Source of the DNA: Scleromitrula shiraiana
Taxonomy: Eukaryota; Ascomycota; Leotiomycetes; Helotiales; Sclerotiniaceae
Length of the DNA: 64,000 nt
Assembly (NCBI GenBank): GCA_028455995.1
Contig: JABELC010000010.1
Coordinates: 806,001-870,000 of the forward strand
Direction of reading: 5' to 3'
Positions 12,259 to 23,624 of the stretch are shown piece after piece. The notes below the pieces were generated by a model. The model did no database searches. It saw only the letters and a list, made by a program, of their open reading frames with translations, and was not told the origin of the DNA. Made by a program: the position numbers and the translations under genes. Each line of letters begins with the position of its first letter. Within the stretch, counting starts at the first letter, position 1.

Positions 12259-14052
12259 ATGGTGGGCTTTGTCTCATGTATAGCACATTGGCTGATCTCT
12301 GTATTTGAATGCTTGCTAGGCTACTCTTCCACATCATCACGAGCTATGTCTCCAGAAGTTGTATCGCAGCACCCCGATCGTCCCATAAGACCTCTACCTA
12401 AGAGGCGACTTCGTGAACGTCTTTCCCCCGATGTTGCCGAATCGATTCAATACCCCCCCGCCCCTCAAACTCAAACCCCACTGTTTTATTACCCTTACAG
12501 TATTCGAGAAGATGTTGGAACAAGCATTTTGGTAGAGTCCTCACATCCAAGTGAACGTCCGCAGGTAGATAATACGGATCAGAACTACATCCCAAGAAGG
12601 AATGGAGAAGAGCCAGAAAGTGATGAGGAGGAAACAGCTTATCGTACTCGCATCTATGCAAGACCTCCAGTCTTTGATAATTCTGGTCGTTCCTACCGTT
12701 ATGTACAAAAGTCCGATTCAAAACATCCGAATCCGAACCCTCCAGGCTCAACTGCTTCCTCTGCAGATGGATATGATTCTTTCGAAAATACAAACAATAA
12801 GAAGAAGCGTAAAATTCCTACACCTGGAGATTCCAATATAAATGGGGTTCACCTTTCAAGTGATTTGGCAGGAATGGGAGTTTCTGGTCCAGATGATTCC
12901 AGGGAGGATGTAGGTAATGGCTCGGGATATTACCATTCAGGAGGTTCAGTATCTCAAGGAATATCTGGTCCGGGTAGAGGCAGATACGGTCGAAATCGTA
13001 ATGGTAGAAGTCCGTTGAGAACTTTATCTGATGTCTCGGGTAATTGGGGAAATAATGGTCGCAATAATAAACAACGACCACCCCAATGGCCAACCACCAG
13101 TAAGCTTCCTACCATATTCTCCAAATACCATTGAATCTTCTTTTAACTAACAACAATTCTTCTTCTTCTAAAAGATGAAAGTGCGGGTATTATCTCAACA
13201 GCAATTGCAAACGCAGAAAAAAGTTCAATAACTCCATCGCGAGGACAAGAGAACGTTAGTTTATTTTCGCAAGCATCGAAGAAACCAAGTCCTGCATCAA
13301 CTCAATTCACTTTCACTTGTGATTCTCAAGTTCCAGGAACAGTACCCTGGCCTGGACCAAGCACGAGTTCAGCCATGCATCAAAGTCCAGCAGCGAGATC
13401 AATGATCGCGCACGGAACTCAGACAAGTCCAAGCATACCAGGTCTACAAACTAGACAAGGCCAACCCGCGCTGGCGCAGAAGCAAAACCCACCTCAAACG
13501 GCACCACCAAAACGAACTCGACGAACCGCAGCTAAAGAGTATCAAATAGCTGCTCGCCAACGTCGTCAACAACAAGAGTATCAAAATATCAACCATCCAC
13601 CCAATCCTGAAGATGTTTGGATCTGTGAATTCTGTGAATATGAAAGTATCTTTGGCACACCGCCTGAGGCTTTGATTAAGCAGTATGAGATTAAAGATAG
13701 GCGTCTTAGGAAGCAGGAGGCAGAGAGAAGGAGATTATTGGAGAAAGCAAAGATGAAGGGACGTAAGAAGAAAGGGAATCGAGGTGCTGTTAAGCCATCT
13801 TCTGCGCAAGATCGACAAGCACACCAACAAAATTCTCAGCTAGGTACTCCCAATGATCAGAGCAATAGTCAAGGTACGCAAAGTGAGGATTATCCAGAGG
13901 ATGAGTATGAGCAAGAATATGCTCAGGACGATCCGACTTCTCCTAGAGTTCAGTCGTCAGCACACCAACCTGAGATTATTCAAACAGAACATGGCAGGCG
14001 TGGAGCTGGACTTGCAGGAGGAACAGATAGCGATGGACGGATTGTTACTTGA
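12259..14052 (+). CDS. Conserved fungal protein of unknown function with basic CxxC-containing segment
   Basis: Two exons, 12259-13099 and 13175-14052, joined by an intron with GTAAGC donor and AAAAG acceptor; 572 residues if the first ATG is used. An in-frame ATG at 12346 (MSPEVVSQ) may be the true start, because the first 29 residues are hydrophobic and the conserved-looking part (RPIRPLPKRRLRERLSP) follows it. Most of the protein is low-complexity. The most structured part is about 405-480: a basic RTAAKEYQIAARQRRQQQEY stretch, then DVWICEFCEYESIFG with a CEFC pair, then a Lys/Arg-rich helix ending in MKGRKKKG. The tail is acidic and Gln-rich. This looks nuclear. I do not recognise a named family and assign no function. 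Confidence 0.75.
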
Positions 14053-14640
14053 TTCCTTGGACTTTCTCAACAATTTATGTTTTACGACGATTACGAAATA
14101 CCCTAACAAAAACATTCACCATTACACATCATACCCCAGAATTTAACATCTCTCGATGCGACTCACAATCAAATATTTTCATTACCTCAGTTTACGTCAA
14201 CATGCAGCATTAAAGAAGCAGCTTCATCAGCAAATATCATAACCTGGCATCAGATGCCTTTATAGGTTGCATCGTGTGTTTTTGAATGCATTACTCCCCT
14301 CTCGAGAAGAATGAATGGCCTTTAAATAAATTTAGGTGAAAGGAATGTGGATGGAAGAAAGAAGGAAGGAAGTTAAGGAGATATGTGTTTCTAACAAAAC
14401 TTTCAACGACTTAACTTGATTTGTACATTCATACACAGCATTAGCTAGACCACAGGTTAATTAATGCATTTCTTTCCTTCAATATCATATCATACCTTTT
14501 CTTTTTTGGGGGGGGAAAGGAAAAGCTGCCTAAAATTATTTCTTGTAAAGACATTAATTGCTTCTTGAGTAGCTAGTATATTCACCCGGGTATTAATTAA
14601 TACCCGGGCTAATAAAGTTACTCGATTTCCCACCTAAAAT
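14053..14640. other. 3' flank leading into AT island
   Basis: About 590 nt downstream of the unknown-function gene. It contains a likely 3' UTR, a G run after a T run near 14502-14520, and the palindrome listed separately at 14585-14608. No gene is seen. Confidence 0.6.
14585..14608. repeat. 24-bp perfect palindrome
   Basis: The left arm CCCGGGTATTAA is followed directly by its exact reverse complement TTAATACCCGGG. No spacer and no mismatch are present. The G/C-rich outer arms stand out against A/T-rich surroundings, just before the AT island. Confidence 0.97.
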
Positions 14641-16327
14641 CACTCGAAATCACTACTAGTATATTCAAAAATTCATATCAAAACAACTAACAATTACTAG
14701 TATCTATTCAAAATAAAAATACATTTGAATATAAAAATATTCAATGTTTTCTTTCTAAGATATTTTTCAAAAAAACTTATTATTAATATCATAATATATA
14801 TTAAAAATCAAACTACTACTAGTAGTATCATGATGTAAACCAGGCTACTTACTATCAACTTGAAAATCGCTTAAATTTTCTATACTATGTCTGCCTAGTT
14901 CGCTTAGTCCTGAATTAATATCTGGAATACGATAAGTTTTATAGTATTACTAGTAGTTGGCAATCATGTGTTAATTATGTCAATTAATCAATTAATCAAA
15001 TGTAATGTAATTTTATCAATCAAATGTAATGTAATGTAATGTTACAGGGATTCATTCCATGGATCTTTCATGTTGAAGTTTAATCATACGACTCGGATCA
15101 TCGTAGTACTAGTACTGGTAAATCTATCTAATGGTGAAAGTCAGTCATTCATGCATGCATGCATGCATCATGATTGTAAATCATGATCTATCTAATCGTT
15201 GAACGTTATTTATTATTTTGTATGAATTTGAAGTTGTATGAAAGAACTTGAATCTCGCTTTTTTGTTATTATTAGTAGTACTAAGTAGTAGTATGATAAG
15301 TGAATTATAGTTGATGAGTAAATTTATTGTTTATAGAAAGAAAAAAAGAACTTGAAAGAAGAAAAAAGAAAATAAATTAATTTTTTTATTAGTATTATAA
15401 TGTTAATATTATAATTTTGAAAAAATAATTAAATAAGAAAAATTCATTTATATATTTTATTTTATTTTATTTTTCATATAGTAAGTAAAACTTTTTTATA
15501 AATATTATTAATTATTAATTCAAGTTCAAGTTGATGAAAATATAAAACTTAAAGAACTTGAAACTTACCAGTGAAATCAAAGATTAAAATTAAAACTTGA
15601 AACTTACTAATAAATTAAATTATAAAAAGTTTAAAAAAATCAAATTCCTAATAATTTAATAATTATACTAGTATATTAAACTCTTAAAATATTCAACTTG
15701 AAGTTGATTTTATATTTTTCTAATTAAATAAATATTTTTTTGGTTTTTTTATTATATTCAAGTTATCAACTTGCTAGTGAATTTAAAAAGTCTTTTATCA
15801 AAATTCTAAATATTAATATATTTATTTATAAATACAATTCAAAAATTAATAAATATTAATAAAATTATAAAATTATAAAATTACATTTCTTTTAATTTAT
15901 ATTCAAGTTATTGAATAAATAATTATAAAAGATTTAATTTTAATTTTGAATTTGAATATTTAAATTATTAGTATACTAGTACTAGTACTACTAGTAGTAA
16001 TAATAAAACTTTCAAGTCAAGTTTATGAAATTAAAAATTAATTATCAATTAATTAATATTGTTTTTTATTATTATATATAGTAATATATTTAAAATATCT
16101 TAATTTAATATAATGTCATTTTTTTAAAGAACTTTAAAGATTACATTTACTAGTAGTACTAATAAATAATATAATTTTTATATAAATTTTTTTTAAAAAA
16201 AGAATTATTATATTATTAGTATTATATAATAATTAAATATATTAATATATAAATTTACTAGTATATAGAAAATTATCTTTTTTATTTTTATAAATAATAA
16301 ATTTATATATCAATTATATTTTGTTTA
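14640..16327. other. AT-rich island (candidate RIP-degraded DNA)
   Basis: About 1.7 kb of sequence that is almost entirely A and T, most extreme from 15,240 to 16,327, with no open frame of any length. The words ACTAGTA/CTAGTAGTA and AACTTGAA recur many times. Such blocks in ascomycetes are usually ancient transposon copies degraded by repeat-induced point mutation. Here that is inference, since no recognisable transposon protein survives. The right edge is abrupt at about 16,328, where mixed-composition sequence resumes. Confidence 0.7.
15167..15187. repeat. Perfect short hairpin with 9-bp arms next to (ATGC)n
   Basis: ATCATGATT, a 3-nt spacer and AATCATGAT form a perfect inverted repeat. 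It directly follows an ATGC tandem repeat (about 15150-15168). Seen directly; no function assigned. Confidence 0.9.
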
Positions 16328-16654
16328 TATCGATAAAGGAGCGAAGTCCCTTCATGGAGGTTAAACGAAGTCTAGTATTAGAGCGCTAAGCCCTGTGGAG
16401 ACCTTTTATGAGTGCCCACTCAAGTGAGGCTATGTATGTCCAGGCAACCAGCTTATTTCTTTAGATCATCTTATAAAATCATTCTTCGTTCCATTTCTTC
16501 GTTGATTTTTATATCTTGTTATACTTTTGTGTCTGGTATAGATATAGACAGATATTCGAATTTTGTGTTTACCGCTTCTCGAGGTTCTTCTTTTCCTAGA
16601 TATATATATATATATATCTTTGTCTAGATACTCGAAATCTCTGGACGTAACATA
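16328..16654. mobile_element. LTR-like remnant (possible solo LTR)
   Basis: A block of normal base composition directly abutting the AT island. It has compositional features of a fungal Copia-type LTR: an AGAGCGCTAAGCCC-like 5' part (about 16378), a TTATAAAATC TATA-like box (about 16470), a (TA)n tract at 16597-16617 and a CTCTGGACGTAACA ending (about 16640-16654). I could not identify a second copy, a target-site duplication or internal coding sequence in the window. The identity is a pattern judgement only; an ordinary promoter region is the alternative. Confidence 0.3.
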
Positions 16655-16744
16655 CGATCAGTAACACTTTAATCCGGCACCTCATTACATTACTTCTTCA
16701 ACTCAAACCCAATCGACTGTAACCATATCTTCACATTCTCCATT

Positions 16745-18178
16745 ATGCCCCAAGCTCACCACCCCCATTTAACCCCCACCATGTCCACCCTCAAGAGCAC
16801 AGGCACCGCTCCCCCAAAAAAAGTAACAGTTGCAGAACGTAAATCCAAGTCCCGTCGTCCAGCCTACAACGTCATGGACACATCCTACACCTCCCTGCCC
16901 GTCGCCATCCCTCCTTCTTTCCTCGCACCGCTTACATCGGAGGAAAAAAAGAGGATTAAAGTAAAGCGGATTTTGTTTGGGGAAGAGGGCATCGGGTTGC
17001 CCGAGTATAGGGGGTGTTATGCCGTTGTTGTTGATGGGGTTTTGACGGGGGAGGAGTGTGGGATGCTTGTTAGGTTTGCGGAGATGAGTAAGGGGGGGCA
17101 TGGGAATGGGAATGGGAATGGGAATGGAAATCTTGGGGGTGAAGGTGAAGGTGAGGGTGAGGGTGAGGGTGAAAACGAAGGAGAAATCGGAGAAGGAGGT
17201 GAAGAGAAAGAACAAGCAAACCCCACTCCCACCCCCTGGCAACCGGCCCTCGTAAATGCGGGAATCGGCAAAGAATTCCACGCCCCGGAGTACCGAAACT
17301 CGGACCGCATAATCTGGGACGAGAAAGAAGTAGCATCGCGCTTGTGGGAAAGGGTGAGAGAGTGGGTCGTTGATGATATCGGGGTATTGGAGGGCAGGGA
17401 GTGGGTGGATTTACTGGGGGATTGGGCGGTTAGCGAGGGGGAGAGGTGGGTTGTTACGGGGCAGGGAGTTAATGAACGCTTGAGGTTTTTGAGGTATGGG
17501 AGGGGGCAGTTTTTTAAAGGTTAGTTTAAATTTTACTAAGAAAGAGTGGGGAGGGCTTCTTTCTTTTTCTTTATTTGGCTTGGGTTGGCTTTGCTTTTAC
17601 TTTTTGCTTGTTGTGTGTTTTGGATTTGGATTTGGATTTATTACTGTTCAGTAGTAAAGAGGATTGGAATTGGGAACCAACTTTGAATTCCTGGAAACAA
17701 GAACAAGACGCAATAGAACGGAACGGTTAATTACTCAACTTTACTAACAAACCCTTTCTGGGAAACAGAACATACAGACGGAAGCTACCGCACCCCATCC
17801 AACGACCAAAAATCCTTCTTCACACTGCATCTCTACCTAAACGATTCGTTACAAGAACTAGAGAAAGAAGAAGGATCCTCTCTCACATCCAAAACCACCC
17901 CTCCAGAACCAAACCCTCAACCCCCCTCCTCTCTACCCAACAAAACCGACGAAGAAGGACAGGGTGAAGAACAAGAAGGATTAAGAGGCGGTGCAACAAC
18001 ATTCCACTCGCTCAAAAACATCAACGAAAAACTCGATGTCGATCCCAAGAGTGGCCGGGTGCTGATTTTTCAACATAAGAGGTTGTTGCATAGTGGGGAT
18101 GAGGTGCTGGGGGGGTTGAAGTATACGATGAGGAGTGATTTGATGTTTGAGAGGGAGGGGAGTGGGGAGGGAGAGTAA
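16745..18178 (+). CDS. 2-oxoglutarate/Fe(II)-dependent oxygenase, prolyl-4-hydroxylase-like
   Basis: Two exons, 16745-17519 and 17769-18178, 394 residues. The 249-nt intron has a GTTAGT donor and an AAACAG acceptor, and splitting the codon there rebuilds the iron motif. Iron ligands are His260 and Asp262 (EHTDGSY) and a distal His at about 366 (LLHSG). A Lys at about 374 (LKYTM) is the likely 2-oxoglutarate anchor, so the active site is complete. The segment at about 120-145 is an inserted low-complexity run of (Gly-Asn)n then (Gly-Glu)n, coded by GGGAAT and GGTGAG hexamer repeats. A second disordered insert lies at about 290-335. In-frame ATGs at 16745 and 16781 are both possible starts. Substrate unknown. 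Confidence 0.83.
17095..17185 (+). repeat. Coding hexamer repeats (Gly-Asn and Gly-Glu)
   Basis: GGGAAT repeated about five times, followed by GGTGAG/GGTGAA repeated about six times, in frame in the 2OG oxygenase. Likely length-polymorphic between strains. Confidence 0.9.
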
Positions 18179-18966
18179 TGGGGAGGGGATGGGGATGGGA
18201 TGAGAGGGGAGTTGGGGTTAGGATGGATTTTGGGGTTTCTTTCTCCAGTAAATTCGGGCAAAGGCTCAAGTGAAAGCTAGTGAAAGTTTTACTGATGAGA
18301 CAAAAACTCTCCTCATTCATATATCAGATGCATTGTTTTGTTTACAACAGTTATGAACGAACTTTGTAATAATTCTTAAGCAAACAAGATAACCAATTGT
18401 GAATTTCTTTTCTTTTCTTTTCACACATAATATAAACGTTGGATCCCATATTGGATATTATCAAGCTAGTGCATAGAACTTCCTGAACCAGACATCGGTA
18501 TCCAGTTATATTATGTTACTTACACCTAGAAGAGACGAACCATCCACGTTGGCAAATGGATCACTAGTGGATGTCGATCGTGGCTTATAATAGGAATGGA
18601 AAGCATTATTGGTATATGGCTTCTTAATTAACAACCAAATGTTTTGTTTGGGTGTTAGATACTCTGTTGGATGCTCCCTTGGGTGCTGAAACTAGTTGGT
18701 TTTCTAACGATTGGGAGGGGAATATATGATCGTTGATAGGATTCGTTCGTTTTGTTTTGTAGGAAATCAAGAATCTTCCACAGTGTTCGCATCGCTTTAC
18801 TTAATACCCTTTAAAAGATAAGTTAGAAGGCCGAAAGACATACATACCTTAACATATCAAGCAATTTCTCATAACAATCAATCTTTCCCATACGTTTGTT
18901 TCACAATCACACACAAACCTACCAAGTTCAAAGTTTATTCGCCTATTTACTTACTATATACTCACA
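18179..18966. other. Intergenic region
   Basis: About 790 nt between two plus-strand genes. It starts with a G-rich repeat (GGGATGGGGATGGGATG, 18180-18215) continuing the oxygenase's GC-biased end. The rest is unremarkable likely promoter sequence, with a pyrimidine-rich leader just before 18967. Confidence 0.6.
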
Positions 18967-20015
18967 ATGTCTAATATCTACGCGGATAACCTGAGACGTA
19001 ATGAATCTGAGTCTGGCAGGTATTTAAAATATCCCCCCAGATTATATTGACAATATTACCATGTCGAGAAGTACTTTCTGGTCTGACTAACTAACTACTA
19101 TAATGCTAAAAGACTAGATGAGCAACTCGAGCTCTTGATTCGGTATTTATATGAATTCTCTTACTCACTCACTCATTCATTCACTTGATAGGTTCTAAAG
19201 CCATTCGAGCGAGTAACAGATCGATCGATATACCTAACTAACATCCACTCCCCAGAAGCATCGGCTACCTAATCCACCCCCTCATCGCCGCCCGCCTCCC
19301 CCCTCACCCCTAATAGCCGACATCGGCACCGACACGGGGCACTTCCTCCGCAAACTTGCGCACGAATACCCCGCCGCTACACTCCACGGCTTCGACATCT
19401 CCGCCGCCTTATTCCCCCACCCGGATTCAAATTCTCTACCCCCAAATATCCGTCTGGCCCTCATGGACGTTAAACCACCTCGGCCAATATCCAAGAGCAC
19501 AAAAAATACGACCTCATCCACATCCACATCCGTCTCCTCGCCGCAGCAATCAATCCCTCGGAATGGAAACCCATCGTATCGAACATCCTCGCGCTGATCA
19601 AACCAGGCGGGGCCATCCAATGGGGCGAGTGCAACTGGATGGCCACGCAATACTACCGCTCTGGTAATCTCCCAAGCTCATCTGTGAGACGCGCCCGCGA
19701 GATATCTGCGCTTTTTAAGGAAGGCATAAAGGATACATTTCCCCAAGGATGGAAAATATTGCCGCGGGTTTTTGAAGAGTGTGGTTTGCGGGATGTGCAG
19801 GGGATGTTGTTAGTAGTGGTCGGGTGGTGCAGACGAGGGAGGCAATTTTTGGATGGGCGCGGTTGGTTTCGTTGCGGGGAGGATCGAGCGCGGGCGGGTC
19901 ATTTACCCTGGGGAATTTAGATTTGGGTGCGTTGAAGAGGGAGGTGGAGAGGGAGATTAGGAGTGGATGTTATGTGAGATATGATATTCATGTTACGTTG
20001 GATTTTAAACGGTAA
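18967..20015 (+). pseudogene. SAM-dependent methyltransferase, LaeA/TAM-like, with three frame breaks
   Basis: Exons 18967-19019, 19113-19142 and 19256-20015 splice in phase to give the usual start of a fungal class I methyltransferase (RLDEQLELLIR, then SIGYLIHP). The reading frame then breaks three times, near 19307-19311, 19480-19486 and 19795-19806. Each break is explained by one missing base, and two of the three are in C or G runs. The pieces in order are PLIADIGTDTGHF (motif I), NIRLALMDV, then KYDLIHIHIRLLAAAI and IKPGGAIQWGE, then VVQTREAIFGWARLVS to the stop at 20013-20015. Motif I reads GTDTG where the family has GTGTG, so a SAM-loop glycine is also replaced. Either a pseudogene or a draft-assembly artefact; the Gly-to-Asp change favours true decay. 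Confidence 0.7.
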
Positions 20016-20510
20016 TCTTACTATCCTAATAGGTGTTTTGCAATCTGGTAGTAGATATAATATTTTTGAATATGTATTTGGTTTCTTAATTGGGAATTAA
20101 TAGATGTCGCTTGCTTTGCTACTTTGAAGTTTGTGGTTTCCGATAGATAGATAAGTTTTCAGGAATGGTTCTTCCGGTTCATAAGTAAAGCGGTAGTAGC
20201 AATCAGAACTTGTGATGGAGATATACCATATCCCTCGATTTATATCCTGGGGGAACTCACATTACCTACCTACCTACCTAGTAACGTGTAAACGAGGAAG
20301 ATGTTAGATAGTTTCTCATCTGACCATCTAGCAGCTACTATCTTTAGGCAGGTGAGCCCCGCGAGTGGAAGGTGATGTGTGTATGTATATATTAAGATTG
20401 TAAAGGATATGATTTTGGACTCAATGAATCGGGTGCTGAAAAATTAGTTATCTCTTATTAACATTGATTTTGTGACCGTACGCCCTCTAGTAGCATCATG
20501 AACTGTAAAG
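20016..20510. other. Intergenic region
   Basis: About 500 nt downstream of the methyltransferase pseudogene, including a short (CCTA)n tract at about 20265-20280. No gene is seen. Confidence 0.55.
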
Positions 20511-20517
20511 CGGCAAA

Positions 20518-21215
20518 GGTGAGATTTCAGGTATGCAACAAAACTTAAGGCAGAGTATCGAGAAATTCGGATGAATATATAGCGAGGTGGTGAACTCACG
20601 GCCAGTACATTTGTTCTCTTCTACGTTCACGACGTGATAGGTAATATCATGGATGAGTTGTAGAACAGGATGAAGTCTTTAAACACCCATTTATTCTCTG
20701 GCAGAGGTCATCGCGAGCTACGGGTTCAAAGGTGAGAGTTAAGATATGCAACAAAACCTCAAATGCAAGTATGGAAGAAAAGTTCAGATGATAACATCTT
20801 GAAGCAGTGAATTCTGAATTGAGAAGTTGACCTCGGTATCACAAGATTCAAGTTTAGAACATGAAAATTTGTAGACTCACTCTGTTGGCAAGAAAGGAGA
20901 ATGTTCTAGATGTCGTGGAATTAGATATGCAACAAGGAATCTCAAGTACAAGCACAGAAATTCAGAGGATGAGAATCTAGCCCATGCCTCACTCAAGGCA
21001 GTATGAAGCCATAAAGAGAATATGAATCCAAAAGAGAAAAGACTACAACCGCTGGATCAATAACCCACCTTCTCATCACAGTGATGAAATAACAAAACTG
21101 AGGGGTTCAAAATTTGGGATTCTGGGTAAGAGTGGCATGTATCGTGAGATGCAGAAGATTGAGATGTGCAACAAATGCGCTTGGGATAGATGTGATGCTG
21201 GAGGATAAGATATGA
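20518..21215. repeat. Diverged noncoding repeat array (about 60-nt element, four copies)
   Basis: A related element recurs with the shared core GATATGCAACAA at about 20532 (variant GGTATGCAACAA), 20745, 20926 and 21165 (variant GATGTGCAACAA), spaced 213, 181 and 239 nt. Copies 1 and 2 both start AAAGGTGAGA, a good 5' splice-site context. Copies 1-3 end in a similar AAATTC/AAGTTC plus GATGA segment. Sequence between cores is much less alike. No open frame spans the array. It could be a decayed tandem duplication, a repeated-intron noncoding host transcript or degraded repeats. Confidence 0.55.
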
Positions 21216-21507
21216 TTAGATGTGTTATGATGGTTGGAAGGTGAGATATCTGAACATCTGGAGAGTGGTGTTGAAAGCTTTGGGATGAAGCGTGAGGGAG
21301 ATAAAGTTAAAGTCAAGGGTTGTGGAGATTCATGAGATTGAGGAAATATCGGACGGATGTCTGTCAATGTGTGTCTACTCTGATGCTGACAAGCTACTCA
21401 TATTATGGCTTCATATCTATACCAATGGAGTAAGACATTTACTGGATGCTATTTATCCATTTCCTTCTTTATTTGATCTAGTGTTATTGTTTTATATAGT
21501 AGTATCA
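21216..21507. other. 3' flank of the TCD gene
   Basis: Just under 300 nt downstream of the TCD stop. No domain-bearing frame is seen; probably 3' UTR. Confidence 0.5.
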
Positions 21508-23175
21508 TCATCTATATTTCTCATACCCAATTTCCTCTCTAATCCTCGCCTCTATCTTCTCTATAATCTCCTTACTATACACATCCTCCAGGCTCTTCCC
21601 TTCATTGAAAATCAACTTCTCATGCTTGTTTGCCTCTTCTTTTGTCATACACACCAAATCCCTCGCTCTAACTCTACTTGATTTCTGACCCTCCACACTC
21701 CTATCAAGCGTACTTTCCTCGGACTTTCTCCACCTCACCAACGCCAACCTAGTAGGAATTCCACTAATAGCACTCTTCCCCTTGTAAACCTCCTCAACGA
21801 TATATCCCACATCCGCCACCGAAAGAGGAAGCTTCAATCCTTGTGCGTTCTCACCAGGTGTAGTAGCTCTAATGAGTTTCTCTTCAAAGCTTTGTAATTG
21901 GGCAAGTATCCCATCATACATCTTTTCCCGTCCTTTAGCTGGCACGTATTCACAAGGGTAACCGGTGATTTGAAGGATTACGTGGTTGGCAACTACGTAG
22001 CCGAATACGGCTGGCATGGTGCCTAGTACGGGGAGAATACGCACGCGGAAATCAGGTAAGACACCAAGATCCCCTACAGAGCCTTTGGCGTATTCTTCTT
22101 CTGGAAGTGGTAGAAGTTGTGCTTTTCCAGGTCCGGGCTTTTCCGTCGAATATACAGTGTGAATACCTGAAGCTATTCCTAATGCGCGGAGTCTTCTTCG
22201 TGTACTGCGAGATAGAGGATCATCTGTGCTAGCAGAAATATCTCCTACAAATACTCTAGTAGGATCGGATTTGCAACCTGCGCCCATAGAGGATATAACT
22301 GGGAGGCCATACTTATAACAATATGCCAGTAATTCAACCTTGCTATCAATGTTATCGATGGCATCCACGATATAATCCGGTTTCCTTCCATCCCATTCCG
22401 CAAGTAACGAATCCGCTGCTTTGGCATGGAAGAGTTCGTTCCGTAAATCGAAGTTTGCCCACGGTGCAATCTGTTGTAATCGATTCTTCAAACATGCTAC
22501 TTTGGGTGTGCCCACGTCTGCGAGAGTAGCCACTGCATGTCGATTCAGCGAGGATAACGTAACTTGATCGAAATCAATGAGTCGAATATGAGAGACTCCC
22601 GAACGTGCGAGAGCGGCTGTACAATGTGATCCAACACCTCCACAACCAACAACTATTACAAAAGCTGAGCGTAACTTCTGTAAGCCTTCATCCTTTAAAA
22701 ATACTCGGTTTCGTGCCAATTGTTCTAGTATCAGTTCTATATATACCGATTAGTCACTTCGATCTTCGATAGAAAAAGGAAGAGAAAAGAAATACCATCA
22801 TCGTAATCACCCCTCCTAGCTCTCTCTGCCAATGCAGCTCCCCTCTCGTCTTCCTTACTCACACCCATACCCTTAGGCGCAACACCCATATCTGTAAGCT
22901 TCACTTCTTTCATCAGTATCTCTCTAAACTTGACTATCCGTCATTTCCTAATCCCGAGTTCCCAGATTCCGAGATAGCATATTAAAACCTACCAAATCAG
23001 CATGGTGATCTCGTCCTAAACTGGGGATCGAGCTCTTGAGATCCTCGACCTTTTCCTGCCTTCTCAATGCCTGGTAACTAAATATTGCGCCGGCTACTAC
23101 AGCACCGGAAACTAGCGCTGTTGCTGTGAATTGCGCTTGTTGGGAGGATGTAACTCGATTTATGAGGTTCGACAT
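21508..23175 (-). CDS. tRNA threonylcarbamoyladenosine dehydratase (TCD1/TCD2, E1-like ThiF/MoeB fold)
   Basis: ATP-dependent enzyme that converts t6A37 to cyclic t6A in tRNA; yeast Tcd proteins sit on the mitochondrial outer membrane. Three exons: 23175-22993, 22928-22796 and 22736-21508, about 514 residues. An N-terminal hydrophobic segment (ALVSGAVVAGAIFSYQAL, about 21-38) fits membrane anchoring. The adenylation core is clear: LARNRVFLKDEGLQKL, nucleotide loop VVGCGGVGSH, LIDFDQVTLSSLNRH, IVDAIDNIDSK and SSMGAGCKSDPTR. The exon 1/2 junction is the least certain: I use donor GTAGGT with acceptor CAAG, but a nearby alternative (donor GTTTTA with acceptor ATAG) changes a few residues. Length fits fungal family members. 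Divergent from the VOC gene. Confidence 0.86.
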
Positions 23176-23624
23176 GTTGAAAGCTTGAGTTGGTTGGGGA
23201 AGTCGAAAGAGTTAATTATATGGAGTCAAACTAAAAAAAGTTGTACTCGTAGTCATCCAAAATTCTACAGTATCTTATGTATGAGTTTTGTAACATCAGC
23301 TGTACATGGTTTCGATGGGTGTTCTTTGCAAGTCGTTGTGATATGAGGATTATTTGAACATTTTTAGAATTTTCGATTTCTTGAGCTTCACACTGATTAC
23401 GCCAGAGCCTGTTGTGGGGGGGGGGACCTCGGCTTTCATTGGTTGAAAGACACATGGAGGGGCAACCCTCCACCCCACCACATTGACTCTTAGGCACTAT
23501 ACGTAATTTACACTTCCTCTACTTCACTTCCGGTATCCGACTCCCTTCGAAAAAATATTAAATGAAACATTGATCTCATAGGAAAAAATAAGTTCCAACA
23601 GCCATTACCAACAAAATGTAACAG
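23176..23624. other. Shared promoter region TCD / VOC
   Basis: About 450 nt between two divergent genes, containing a run of nine G at about 23417-23425. A bidirectional promoter is the likely content; no gene is seen. Confidence 0.6.

Noticed and set aside
16769..17336. Overlapping minus-strand frames rich in Phe/Pro/His/Ser
   Set aside because: Complement of the Gly-Asn/Gly-Glu repeat in the oxygenase.
20341..21110. C/D-box snoRNA genes in the repeat array
   Set aside because: Isolated GTGATGA/GTGATGT and CTGA words exist, but spacing and terminal stems do not fit in any copy.
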